Shown: positions 11,041 to 21,925 of the stretch, in pieces
Layout: each line of letters opens with the position of its first letter
Numbering within the stretch: the first letter of the stretch is position 1
Assembly: GCF_021869535.1 (NCBI RefSeq)
Contig: NW_026262659.1
Span: 1,364,001 to 1,428,000, forward strand
Direction: 5' to 3'
From: Mytilus californianus
Taxonomy: Eukaryota; Mollusca; Bivalvia; Mytilida; Mytilidae
DNA length: 64,000 bases
Made by a program: the position numbers and the translations under genes
The notes under the pieces: model-generated
Told to the model about the DNA's origin: nothing
The model's database searches: none
Seen by the model: the letters and a program-made list of their open reading frames with translations, nothing else

Positions 11041-11345
11041 CACTACAAACCAGTAAAAGTCTGAAATGGCCTATATCTGTACTCGACTGTACTGATTTTT
11101 ACTCGACCAGTCTGAATTGGTCTGAATTTTACTCGACTTTACTCGACCCCAGTCTTAACCATACTCGACTGTACTGATTTGTACTTGACCCTTATCTTTG
11201 CCATTGAAAATAGTCTGAACTATTACTCGACCAGTCTGAAACAGTCATTCTCGACCTGTACTCGACCTATTTTTTTCAGTCTAAACCATACTCGACCAAA
11301 GGTCTGAACAATACTCGACCAGTCTGAACCCTACTTGACCAAATA
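11041..11345. repeat. Left inverted-repeat arm: TACTCGACC/GTCTGAAC array
   Basis: About ten TACTCGAC or TACTTGAC words alternate with GTCTGAA words. The outer 85 bp pair with the right end of the element; the inner part is a looser array of the same words. Confidence 0.85.
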
Positions 11346-11560
11346 ACCTCTACTTTTTCTAAATTTTAACTGTTAAAATAAATTTCTTTTTAACTGACAT
11401 GACAACAGCCACAATAAAATAAAGATATATTATAAAAACAGATTTTTACATTCTTACATGATTCTCAGATTTATCGAATAGAGATAGATAAATCAAATTA
11501 TCTTATATAATAATTTAATTATATTAATTTTAAAGTTTTAGAGTTTTGTTAAAAAAAGAT

Positions 11561-11634
11561 TTTCTTTTACCTAAAAACCACACCTATACTGAGGGTAATT
11601 AAACCTTATTAAAGTGCTTCTTGTTTGGCATGTG
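11561..11634. repeat. Internal direct repeat, copy 1
   Basis: A segment containing GAGGGTAATTAAACCTTATT and AAAGTGCTTCTTGT recurs at 12068-12141 with few changes, about 507 bp downstream in the same orientation, inside the inverted-repeat element. Confidence 0.8.
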
Positions 11635-12067
11635 TTTTTTTTTTTAAATTAATTTTCCTAAATTCTTAAATAAAAACTACATAGGTTTCATGGTTAAATA
11701 CAAAAAATGTACAATAGTTATATAATTATCTTTTTAATGAGGTAACAACAGCCAACAAAATCACTGAAATTGTTTAACCTTATTTTAGAAATATATCTAT
11801 TATTATAATTTGGGATATATTATATACAATATATATCAAAAAGGGATAAAAATTAAAGAAATTAATTAAATTGTTCTTCTGATTAGTGGTGAAGTATAAA
11901 GTAATACCTCCTGCTTGGGGCAAACTCATGAAAAAGATTACACCTGGTCAGAGAGTATTAAATTCTAAATAACATTCATTCAAAATTGCAACATCCTGTG
12001 AAACTTAAATCGCAAGGCCTTTTGAATTCACTAGATAAGTAATACACGAGTTTAAGAAAAATAGGGC

Positions 12068-12141
12068 TTTCTTTTTACCTGTAAAACACACGTGTACTGA
12101 GGTAATTAAACCTTATTAAAGTGCTTCTTGTATGCCATGTC
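12068..12141. repeat. Internal direct repeat, copy 2
   Basis: Second copy of the 74-bp segment at 11561-11634. It suggests an internal duplication of roughly half the element's core. Confidence 0.8.
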
Positions 12142-12739
12142 TTTAATTTTGACAAAAATTATTTAAATTTAATTGAAATAAATTTTTACACATTTCCTTT
12201 TTTAAAAGTTTATCACAGGATTACTATGGAAGTTCTATTATCATGATTATATTAAATTCTTGGTTTAACAAAACAAAGGTGTCATTTTTTTAAATTTATT
12301 AAGTTGCTTTATTTGCTATTTTATATATATTTTAATAAAAAAAAATGTTCACTGCATTATTAACTAAACTCAACTGACACCATAAATCTATACGAGGCTT
12401 AAGTTAATGGTAAAAATTGTCCAGTAACCATAAAATATATCTGAAACATTCAAAAAATTTTGAATAACATTGAAAATATTAGTCACAATTCAGTTTTGAG
12501 ATTATTTGACCAGCTTGTTTTATTTTTATTTTAAAGGTGATGTATATGTATGTATATAAGTGTTGATGAATATGGTGATGAAGTTATATTATGTTTATTG
12601 TGAAATTTTGGTTTCAATGCTATATTGAATACATTTTTAATTTCAAATTGTTGTTCAAATTTCTAGCCAGGGAAAATAGCTGTGGTTAAAAACAGTTCCT
12701 AAATTGATGGAATACAATAGATAGATACAAAAAATAGGT

Positions 12740-13022
12740 CTAGGTTGGTTAAGACTTGGTCGAGTATGGTTCAGACTAGGTCGAGTATGGTTCAGACTAG
12801 GTCGAGCATGGTTCAGACTAAGTCGAGCATGGTTCAGACGCTTATAAAATGGTTAAGTACTGGTCGAGTAAGGGTCGAGTACAAGTACAGACTGTTAAGT
12901 ATGGTTCAGACTACAGTCAAGTATTATCAAGTAAATTTCAGACCAATTCAGACTGGTCGAGTAAAAATCAGTACAGTCGAGTACAGATATAGGCCATTTC
13001 AGACTTTTACTGGTTTGTAGTG
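12740..13022. repeat. Right inverted-repeat arm: GGTCGAGTATGGTTCAGACTA array
   Basis: Four near-perfect tandem units of about 21 bp (GGTCGAGYATGGTTCAGACT) at roughly 12757-12840, then degenerate units, then the 85-bp terminal segment complementary to the left end. Confidence 0.85.
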
Positions 13023-14024
13023 TATGTAAACCATGTAAACCTAAATTCATGCTAACGGAACGATGTTTACTAACTTTAATAAAAGATTTAAATCTTGATA
13101 TAAATGAATGACCTAATATAAGCGTTTTAACAACCATTCTTTCCAGTGATATAGATTAATAAATACACTATTTCAAAAACACGCCGTGGATCTAGGTCAG
13201 CACAACAGAACAAAGTAACTTAATTAAATTTTGTAAACAACGAACAAAGATGTATATCTATAAATAGCGTTAGCTTCAATGATAAATCTTTTAATAGTAT
13301 TTGAGAATTTTGTGTACAAACTACTTCTCAAAACAAGAGAAAATCGACGAATTAAATTTTTCGTGGGATAAAATTTTTGTTTTTGTTTCTCTAAATGAAG
13401 GTGTTGTCTAAAAGGAGACTTTGCATTGGTTGATCGGCTATCGATCTAAACAAGAAACCTTCTTAAACAATAGCAACAATCCTGGCAGTATTGAGGGACC
13501 ATAAATTCATTTATGCTTAACATAAATACCTTTATTGATAGTTTAATCAAGTTTGTGTTACTCAGAATCTTTGTTTTGCGAAGTGTACAAGTAATTTATA
13601 CACGCGTCTATATAAAATAGACACAACGAATGAAAACCCCTTTGTTATATTGAAAGACCAAACTCCAAATTTCGTCATGTTTCGTTGTCTTTATAGTGTT
13701 TTTGTTTAGTACCGTTCACTGCAAATGCTTGTACTGTTTGTTGTGCATTTTGATAACTAAAAGCCGATCAATATGGTAAAAATATGTATATAAAATAATA
13801 ATACTGCTGGGCAATTTTTCAAGCTTATTTAATCAAATACTATAAGTTTTTATAAAAATTCGCCATAAAAATACTATGCACTCATGGACTTTTCTACTCC
13901 CGATTTTTTTCGAATTCCTGACACATCAATGGCAATATAGCAATGTTCATACGAAATGTTAAATATGTCAAATACTTAAGTCGTTACAAAAAATAAATGA
14001 TGGGTATTTCGAAGGAGACAGCAT
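13023..14024. other. No gene seen
   Basis: AT-rich sequence between two inverted-repeat elements. No coding motif, splice-bounded open exon or tandem structure was recognised. Confidence 0.5.
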
Positions 14025-14034
14025 CCCACCAAAC

Positions 14035-14330
14035 ACAGAACATTTTAGAAACGTTTTTTAAAGGTTTCAAATAAATTAGTGTCGAAAAAACGTTTTAGAA
14101 ATGTTTTTAAAAGGTTAAATTGAAACGTTTTCTGTAACTATAGTAGAAATGTTTCTGCAAACATTTTTTAAACGTAAAAAAAACATTTTTTCAAAAATGT
14201 TTTTAATGAACATAAATAATACATTTTAAAACAACGTTTTAAATTTGGTTTTTAATAATGTTTCAAAAATGTTTTTTTAATAAGTATAGAAAAACTTTAT
14301 AAATCATGTTTCCCATATCACCGCAATATT
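14035..14330. repeat. Left AACGTTTT subterminal array
   Basis: Many occurrences of AACGTTTT, AAATGTTTTT and related words, in both orientations, over about 300 bp immediately inside the left terminus. Confidence 0.8.
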
Positions 14331-14583
14331 TTTGTTTTTAATAATTACTTTCAATTTTTAATTTACAAAAGTCATCTTTAATCTGTCGATATGATATGTC
14401 AAAAAAAAAATCTTGTATTCTAATAACTTTTTTCTTTTCTGAACCAGTTGTAACTTATTAGTTAGTTTCGTATTTCATTCCTATATTTTCCTCTATGGCA
14501 TCTCTAAAGTATTATCATATTCGAAGATTGACATTTCAATTGAGAAAATGTATTATTTACGACAATAATTTGTATTAAAGCAG

Positions 14584-14701
14584 AATTCTTCATTAGATAA
14601 AATTTATTCGAAACTTCCAGATACTCTCACCGCCTTTTTTAAATTGGGGAAAACAACGACACTAGAAAGAGCAGAATACAGAATTGCGTTCAGTCTAAGA
14701 G
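14584..14701 (+). CDS. Candidate exon of the DUF4806-like gene remnant (uncertain)
   Basis: An open stretch starting after AAAGCAG and ending at AGAG|GTATGT, a good donor. It would encode a peptide containing KLPDTLTAFFKLGKTTTLER, with normal protein composition in otherwise AT-rich DNA. Its phase (1) does not match the preferred frame of the next exon at 16188, so another exon may intervene or it may not belong to that gene. Confidence 0.3.
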
Positions 14702-16187
14702 GTATGTATAAAATCAATAAACAGTCGATGTATTTTGTAGAAATTGAGACAAATTACTGCATTATTTTCTCCATGACATTCGTATTATTTGCATGAGTCT
14801 ATTTTCATGATAAGCAGATTTAACTACTACAGTCACAAATTCACATTCACCACTGCATGATGCCATCACGTGTCAATTTGTCATGCCTCATGGGCTATTG
14901 GTCTGACTTTTACACGAGTAAAATAAAAACAAGCCTCCGAAGACAGCATAATTAATCATTTAAACTACCCAGAGCGTAGTCAAATAATAATGACGTTTTG
15001 TACGGCTTTCTTATTTGATAAAAAAAATTTGGACGCCTTCCTCCAACTTCGTAGCAACAGCAAAAATCAAAAATATCCTTACAAGACGTCATATTTATTT
15101 GGACTACCCATAGCCGTGCTGCCAGTGGCAGTGCTGGGCCTCATTTCACAAAATCTCTTATGTCTGACTAAAATTGATTGTAACTTGCCGGTCATGAACA
15201 ATTCAGTATACCGCAAAATGTAACTGCATTTGATACGTTACACGATAGAAACATATTGATAACAGTTAAAAAGTAATCATAATCAAATGTTATAGTAAAT
15301 AAAAAAAAATTAGGCAAGGGCACCTGACGAGGATGAACGGCCTTGGTCGAACTTGACCTGAATGATATCAGAAACACCAGGTGTAATATCATCAAATTAA
15401 AGAAATTCATAGACGCCCAGTGTTGATTACCACAGATCATTTACGTTGGGAAAATCCTTTCAAAAAGATGTGTAAAAGTTTATAATGTAACCACAGATCA
15501 ATCTATCGAGAAAAGGTCAAATCAGGTTTTAACAGTTGAAGAAAAAAGTAAAATCACAAAAATACTGAACTCCGAGGAAAATTCAATCGGAAAGTCCCTA
15601 ATCACATGGCAAAATCAAATGACAAAACACATCAAACGAATGGACAACAACTGTCATATTCCTGACTTGGTACAGGCATTTTCAAATGTAGAAAATGGTG
15701 GATTGAACCTGGTTTTATAGCGCTAAACCTCTCACTTGTACGACAGTCTTATCAAATTTCGTTATATTTACAACGATGCGTGAACAAAACAGACATTATA
15801 AATAAAATAGTCAAAATATGGGTACAGCAGTCATCACTGTGTTACTGTGAAGATGATATATATAATTTAAAGTAAATATATATAAGCGAAACATGCTATA
15901 TATATATTTGAATAAAAAAAATTCAGATGTTAACAAAGCATTAACAGAATAAACCTGTAATTGAAGACAAACATTTAAATGCATATAAAATTGCATATAA
16001 CGTATACGCAGCGATACATGGAAAATCATTATAGAAACTCGATACGGACAAGAAATATAATATCTTTTAGACAATAATATTAGTAGGTTTTGCTAAGATT
16101 GGTTCATGGACACGATTATTTATAAAACAAATTTTGATTTCACGAAAAATAAATAAATAACAACAGGACTAAATTGTTATTTTGTAG
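14702..16187. other. Intron-like sequence with a dispersed repeat
   Basis: No clear coding sequence. The segment 15550-15850 is a dispersed repeat listed separately. Confidence 0.5.
15550..15850 (+). repeat. Dispersed repeat (CTCCGAGGAAAATTC family), long copy
   Basis: Shares the run CTGAACTCCGAGGAAAATTC, then TGTCATATTCCTGACTTGGT, AACCTGGTTTTATAG and CTCACTTGTA with 48110-48420, with matching pieces at 41535-41645, 47970-48100, 57485-57615 (minus) and 59875-59965. The right half also matches the 3' tail of the Penelope-like copies at 42590-43210 and 48300-50050, so it is probably a retroelement tail. Confidence 0.8.
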
Positions 16188-16346
16188 GTCCAGTATTTGG
16201 TGTCACAGGGTGGTCACAGCCCTTCAGACTGTTTAAGAAGGATGATGAAAAAGTGTGGCACTAATCAGTTATGGACCAACATAGTCTAAAGGGGCAAAAG
16301 GTAAAAGAGCCATTCACAGGTCACCCTTTGTGCAGGATAATCATGA
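16188..16346 (+). pseudogene. DUF4806-like exon, one-base frameshift
   Basis: After the acceptor TTTTGTAG the frame reads LVSQGGHSPSDCLRRMMKKC, then GTNQLWTN, and after a one-base frameshift near 16282 continues YSLKGQKVKEPFTGHPLCRI to the donor ATGA|GTTAGT. The Gly-Gly, the Arg-rich helix, the NxL and the W/Y-x-x-x-G-x-K motif fit the DUF4806 domain as I remember it. The role of DUF4806 is unknown; it occurs in many invertebrate multigene or element-linked proteins. It ends in phase 1, matching the next exon. Confidence 0.55.
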
Positions 16347-16608
16347 GTTAGTTGATTAAGAAAATATGTCGAACATTTAAAAGCAAGTGTCATTAATATA
16401 GATTGGATTTTTCATCTGACTTTTATCTCAAAAAGAATTCATATGATGAATATGAATATAATGTTTCTCACTTATTCTTTTAAATAGAAACAGAGTGCAA
16501 AGTTACATAAAGTTATTATATATACATGTATATAAAAGTTTAAAGAAGTTAAAAGAAGTTAAAAATAATAATGAAATATATCTTTTTAATTCTATAATAC
16601 TTTTTCAG

Positions 16609-16715
16609 AATGTTTTGCGAGAGTGTTCCCAAAATCCAAGGTTGCCAATACGGACGAAGTCTTAATTGACTTCCTAAAACAGGCCCCACTCAAGCCAGGA
16701 GGACCAAAATATAAG
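16609..16715 (+). pseudogene. DUF4806-like exon, C-terminal half of domain
   Basis: Bounded by TTTTTCAG and AAG|GTATTT. In phase with the preceding exon it reads KCFARVFPKSKVANTDEVLI, DFLKQAPLKPGGPKYK. The FPK...E..I.DFLKQAP pattern is the usual end of DUF4806. It ends in phase 0, matching the next exon. Confidence 0.6.
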
Positions 16716-17176
16716 GTATTTTTCGATTGAATAAAATATCTTAATATACGTTTAAGTGGAAGGTTTTATTTATTTAAAAGTTTATTTTTGCAAATTGAAT
16801 ATCTATACACAAATTTCTGAGCCACTTATAGCAATATAACATTTACCAACCATGCAGACCTTCTGTTTATTTAGAGGCATTAAAATAATACATTCGTATG
16901 TTCTTGACGATGGAATTATTGTCTTTATCCTGCAAGTAAAACATTGAGATTTACAATTGTAGCAATTGCTTTTGACATGTAAAATATTATTAATGTTTTT
17001 TGTCTATCTTAATAATTACCTGGATTGCAAAAAATAGCATAAGTTTCCCTTTATAGATTTAATGAAATAGCTTGATTAAAAGGGAGTACAACAACTAACT
17101 GGGGTTAAGAGTTATATGCTAAACAGGGTACTTGGGAGTACTGATCTTGTTAACAAATTGCTTTTGATCATTTCAG

Positions 17177-17311
17177 AAACCTTTAAGAAAAGGACAGACG
17201 ATATCGCAAGAAGAATTGGAGTCTGAACAAATAAATCTGTTTAAAAGTACCTTGATTCTACTGATTTTAGTCCTGTCAATACTGGTTTTTTTTTTGTTGC
17301 AAAGAAATTAA
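17177..17311 (+). pseudogene. Terminal exon with C-terminal transmembrane segment
   Basis: Acceptor GATCATTTCAG. Read in phase 0 it encodes 44 residues: a charged part (KPLRKGQTISQEELESEQIN), then a hydrophobic stretch of about 18 residues from STLILLILVLSIL onward, ending LLQRN and TAA at 17309-17311. The hydrophobic tail would make a tail-anchored protein, which is unusual for DUF4806. A run of ten T inside the segment could hide an indel. Exon phases link it to 16609-16715; the gene is called a pseudogene because of the frameshift two exons earlier. Confidence 0.5.
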
Positions 17312-17553
17312 AGATGTTTATAAAAGTATATTCCGATTTCTGCAACAATTGAAGCTTTGGTTATAAACTAGATCATTGATTGAAGTTATTATGATAATAT
17401 GTCAAAGGTCTCGGTTTAAGAGATATGTTATCTCCTTGTCAATGCAAGAACCTTATTGAATTGACTTGCAAGGTCACAGGACTAAGTTTAAACAGTGAGA
17501 GGTTGACAAGCTTTGCTTTGGCATAGTTTTTTTTATAAAGAATATCTTCCTTT

Positions 17554-17890
17554 AGAGCTTATGGTGTAATGGTGAATGTGCTCGCCTCAAGTGCGGAGGT
17601 CGTGGGTTGGAACTTCGGCCCGGCCAAACCAATGACAATAAAATTATTATTTGTTGCTTCTCCCCAAAATGAGTTAGAGCAAAGACTTCTTGGCCCGTGG
17701 TCAGAATAATGTGACATGTCTTCCTGCAAACTTGCCTTGTGGGCTAGAACCAATAAATCTGGCACAACATGTTGGTCTATTACAAGACAGGGTTAGTACT
17801 AATTTCTAATAATCATGTTCTCATCCAGAATATGTATCTGACTTGCTACTGGTCGTTAAACAACCAACCATCCATCCAAGCTTATGGAGA
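17554..17890 (+). mobile_element. tRNA-derived SINE
   Basis: The head has an A-box-like TGGTGTAATGGTGAATGTG and a decayed B box (GTGGGTTGGAACTTC) spaced as in tRNAs. A unique body with CTTGTGGGCTAGAACCAATAA follows, and the tail CAACCAACCATCCATCC resembles a conserved SINE 3' domain. An open frame on its minus strand (17559-17765) is incidental. Confidence 0.7.
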
Positions 17891-18029
17891 TGTTGCCTTT
17901 TCTTCAATTAAAACACGTGCATTACCAATAAAGAAATGGATGAAATACAAAACACTGCACAATCAATTATATATTTTGAAACCAAAGTAATGGTGGTAGC
18001 ACTAATGCATCATTGTTACACAAATGTGT

Positions 18030-18242
18030 TGAAAATGTTTGTTGGAGGTTGACAGAAACGTTTTTCATAAAACCTTATTTCAACGTTTTCTGAATGTTCC
18101 AAAATAACGTTTCTTCAATATGTTTTTGAAACATTTATAAGAGTCTACAAATTTTGGTTTTTAAAACGTTTTAATAAAACATTCTAGAAACCAAAACAAA
18201 ACATTTTTAAAACGTTTTTGAAATGTTGAATTGTTTGCTGGG
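18030..18242. repeat. Right AACGTTTT subterminal array
   Basis: Mirror of 14035-14330: repeated AACGTTTT, ACGTTTCT and AAACATTT words ending at GTTTGCTGGG. Confidence 0.8.
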
Positions 18243-18526
18243 ATATGTTCTTCTCGATATTTTTTAGCAACGAAGGGGACAGTTCTTTTACGGAAACGCG
18301 CAACGAACGGTACAGTATAAATAATTTCATAAACTGATGACTATTTTAGTAAATCATAATAATTACAATGAACTAGGTATGTGGGAAATATTCTTGAGGA
18401 AGATACGCTCACTTACCTGCACATTATTAGTTGTTTTTTAAAGTTAATTAATTTTTACATTTTTGAATAATTTTTAAGCGAGTTATTGGGACCAAGGTTA
18501 TTCAGTAAGTACAGTTCCATTTCATA
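18243..18526. other. No gene seen
   Basis: Short AT-rich spacer between the AACGTTTT element and a dispersed repeat. Confidence 0.5.
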
Positions 18527-19405
18527 TTGAAACTCGTGTCTGGTGTTCACAGATACCAACCTGGTATATTTTCTGAATTTTTGTTATACTGTCGACGAAC
18601 TAGGTATTGCTCCATCTGGTATTCATACAATCAAATAGGTCTTTATTTAATCATCATTCACGATCATTAAATTACTTTTGTCTTTCAAATTTTTAATAGC
18701 AATTATCTGTATCCACCAAACAAGTTGCGGCATGCATATTGAAAGAAAAATGAAAAACTTCAAGTAGTTCTGGAGCAAATATTTCAATTTTGATGAATAT
18801 TGTAACATTCTTTTATCAAGATATAACATTTAGTCTGAAAATGAATATAAAGGGATACAAGGTTGGAACACTGATAAATAAAAGGGAATTTTCATAGTAT
18901 TTGCAAAACCTAATTACACAATTTTGCATCTACAAATATTTATACTGTAGTAATATAAATTGAGGTATCATTGTTGCCTTGTAATAAGTTACAACACAAT
19001 GATTAGGATTCACGCATTTTTACTGAATTATTGAAAATTTAAAACAACAGTGTGACACGGTCTGAATATACTGAATATTTCGTCATAAATGTTAATCATT
19101 AAATGGCTTTAGCTTTGACTCAAAACTCAAAAGTTATTTATGACCTTGGTCTTTGACCTTGAGTACATTTTTTAGATTTTGTTAGAAATTAAAGTAAAGA
19201 GAGGTATCTATGAAATTGGAAAAATGTTTATAAAAAATATTGCTATAATTTGGTAACAAGGTCAAATTGCAGCGGTAAAGGTCATATGAAAAATGCTCAG
19301 CAACGACCCTTATTTGGTATAGATATATATAACAACGCCGATATGAACATATATATGGACAACAATCTACCCTCGCCAGTCTTTAGAAGCCATTCTCAAT
19401 AGTCT
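18527..19405 (+). repeat. Dispersed repeat, copy 1 of a 0.9-kb pair
   Basis: Begins AACTCGTGTCTGGTGTTCAC, includes GTTATACTGTCGACGAACTA, a long AT-rich middle and ends CTACCCTCGCCAGTCTTTAG. The same blocks in the same order occur at 33490-34402. This copy has about 180 extra bases at 18655-18835 and lacks about 100 bases near 19345 relative to the other. Confidence 0.9.
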
Positions 19406-20514
19406 GAAGGACATGATCTATCTTGAAATGTTCTGACAAATGCAAAAAAAACTTTTTAGAAGATTTTGCAGTGAATTTCTTGAAAACTATTTCATATAGA
19501 GAGATACTGAAGTAGTCAAAATGCTAGCAAAATAAACCCAACATGATATAAATAGTCAAAAAAAACCCTTAATATCCTTAAATGACGTTTTTGTCTAATG
19601 TTTAGTTCTTCTGCGCCAAAAAGGGCATAGTGGGGTCTTCTCATCATTAGGTGTCTATCGAAATTTTATTAAATTTTTACCCATTTTTTGGCTATTATCA
19701 TGAAAAATCAGTTTCACAATTAAATAATCATTATTAATTTTATAATATTACAAAGATTTATAAAATTTTGTTGCCTTTCGTGTCAAATAGACCATGCTGT
19801 CAATTTTGTAAATATGGAGTTTTTTCTTATTTTTTGGGGAACAATAAGCATATTTCAACTTCCTTGTTCTAAATGATTGAAAAAAATACATATCTAAGAA
19901 TTTTGAAAAGAAGAAATTGATATGGGATGTACATATTTTTTGGTAAAATCATTTCGTTGTACCCCTCATCCGTTTTCTCAACATTTTGACTGATGACACT
20001 GACCGGATTGGTAATGAAATTTGAAAACCTAATTACTCAAAAACTACTTATTGTATGTACACAATTTTCACAGAGTTATGTTTGATTATAATATTTTTTT
20101 GATTTATTGATATTTTTTACTTGTATCACATATTTCAGAAATAATTCCCTAACGAGATTTCAAAGAGACTGAAACAGAATACTACATCCTTATGTTTTTT
20201 ATCACATTTTTGGAACGACTTTGGCATTAAATGGACATATTGTAAAAGCTACACGTGATTGAAATATTTTTCACTGGCAAACACCTATATCAATAATAAT
20301 GATTATAAAATTCGTTATTTAACGAAGGTAAATCATTTAACAATGACATGTTAATCTTCCCTGAGGCATTCAAAAACTATTAATACAAATAGAAAGGAAA
20401 AATAAAAACAAAAAATTACAAACAAAATAAAAAACATAATACAGTTATATAAAGCAGCTTAAATATTGAATAAGTACATATACATTCAATGGAAGAAGAA
20501 GAAAAAAAGGCATT
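19406..20514. other. No gene seen
   Basis: AT-rich DNA without recognisable coding or repeat structure. Confidence 0.5.
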
Positions 20515-21790
20515 AGATTCAGGTATCTTCATTCTGTACAGTTAAAAAATAGTTTGAACATTTGATCTTAAATGTATCTAAATTATTTATTTCTTTAATA
20601 TTATTTGGCAAATTATTCCGGGTAATAAGACCATTAAATGTTCTTTTACAAAAATCAGAATTAGGTCTTGGTACATGTAGAAGTCCTGATGTTGTCGACC
20701 TGAGACAATAATTATAAAGGTCAGTACAAGCAGTAAATTTAATAGATAGATAATCAGGTGCTAGATCATTCATACATTTAAACATTAACAAGGCTTGAAA
20801 ATATTGTATCCTGATAAATATAGTCATTCGTGTAAGCTTTTTAAACATTAAAGTTGATGGAAAATCAAAAGAAACAGATAAAACTTATCTTGTAGCACGT
20901 TTTTGGAGCTTATGTATCCTTTCCAGATTACAGTTTGTTGTAAGACCCCATACTGTACAACAGTAGTCAATAATGGGTAATATATAGCTATTATAAAAGA
21001 GAATAAGACCCTTTAATGGTAAATAACGTTTCAACCTTTTTAACAGGTATATTCTAGTCAAAATAGTTTCACATATCTTATCAATTTGATGTGACCATGA
21101 TAGATTTTTATCAATATGAATTCCAAGAAGTTTTTTAACTTCAACATTATCTAAAGCGATATCATCTTGTGATAAAACACATGAGAGAGGTATGAAGAAA
21201 ACCATTTTACAGAGTGGTCATCACATTTGTATAATTTTAGTTATGATAAAAGGATATTGTGATTTAATGTATCAAATGCCTTCTTAAAATCTAAAAAACA
21301 ATAACGGTAAAATTTCCATTGTCTTAACCATTTATCAATTATTTTAATGAATCCTGTATGACAAGAATGTTTTTCTCTAAATCCATACTACTGTTGTATT
21401 GATAATTTGTGTATGGTTAAGAATAAATATAGTTGTTTAAAGACAGTTTTTGCAAATAACTTGGATACAGTGGGTAAAATTGAAATAGGTCGAAAATTGT
21501 TTGGATCTGTTTTATCCCCTCCTTAAAAATATGGGAGCAACTTTAGCAAATTTAATATATTAGGAAATATTCCTGTACATAAACTAAGGTTTATTATGTG
21601 AGCAAGGGTGCTTGCTAAAATCGATCTTGATAATTTTAGAATTCTTGGTCCAACTCCATCAGTTCCAGTTGATTTATTTATGTCTAGATTTTTATTTCCT
21701 TCTAAAACCTCATCATTTGTGACAGTATATAATGAAAATCATTTATCATCATTTATTTTTGATATTTCCGGGATGTAAGATATAATAATT
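20515..21790 (-). pseudogene. LINE reverse transcriptase remnant (CR1/Jockey-like), internal deletion
   Basis: Minus strand, in order: NKSTGTDGVGPRILKLS, NFRPISILPTVSKLFAK, YGFREKHSC, FLDFKKAFDTLNH (RT blocks 1-3); then directly KKLLGIHIDKNLSWSHQIDK, YNSYILPIIDYCCTVWG and LQKRATR (post-RT thumb); then FQALLMFKCMNDLAPDYL and NNLPNNIKEINNLDTFKIKC (C-terminal tail). The stretch with the catalytic YADD box is absent: the sequence jumps from HSVKWFSSYLS to the thumb near 21185, so several hundred bases are deleted. There are also frameshifts and stops. It differs from the L1/Tx1 LINE at 616-4439. Confidence 0.85.
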
Positions 21791-21832
21791 ATATTTTTTT
21801 TTTATTTTGGAACAAATTTATACTTTGATCGA

Positions 21833-21833
<1 letters not shown>

Positions 21834-21866
<33 letters not shown>
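21834..21866. repeat. (AT)n microsatellite
   Basis: About 16 AT dinucleotides. Confidence 0.95.
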
Positions 21867-21867
<1 letters not shown>

Positions 21868-21925
21868 TATATAGAGTATTTCTAGTAAATTTTAATTCCC
21901 TTAGATAGTTGTGCATTCTTTTCTA

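Larger units (their letters stand above)
11041..13022. mobile_element. 2-kb element with long terminal inverted repeats, non-autonomous
   Basis: The left end CACTACAAACCAGTAAAAGT is matched by the reverse complement of the right end at 13003-13022. Complementarity continues with few changes for about 85 bp (left 11041-11125, right 12938-13022). Both ends lie in arrays of alternating CGACC and GTCTGAAC motifs. The ends may be flanked by TAT on both sides, a possible 3-bp target duplication. The interior (11346-12740) has no coding frame, so the element is non-autonomous; I cannot assign a superfamily. Confidence 0.85.
14025..18242 (+). mobile_element. 4.2-kb element with CCCANCAAAC termini and AACGTTTT-rich ends
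   Basis: The left terminus CCCACCAAACACAGAACATT (14025) is matched by the reverse complement of the right terminus (CCCAGCAAACAATTCAACAT, ending at 18242), followed on both sides by about 200-300 bp crowded with AACGTTTT and its variants. An AT dinucleotide flanks both ends. The interior holds exons of a DUF4806-like gene and a SINE. Such termini suggest a cut-and-paste DNA element that has captured or carries a gene; no transposase is recognised. Confidence 0.65.

Noticed and set aside
12745..13020. Open frame with repeated SSMVQTR
   Set aside because: It is a translation of the 21-bp tandem units in the right arm of the inverted-repeat element.
14990..15223. 77-residue plus-strand frame with a hydrophobic segment
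   Set aside because: No splice context linking it to the nearby exons and no recognisable motif; kept as unproven.
17559..17765. Minus-strand frame across the SINE
   Set aside because: It lies entirely in the SINE head and body and reads the tRNA-like promoter backwards.
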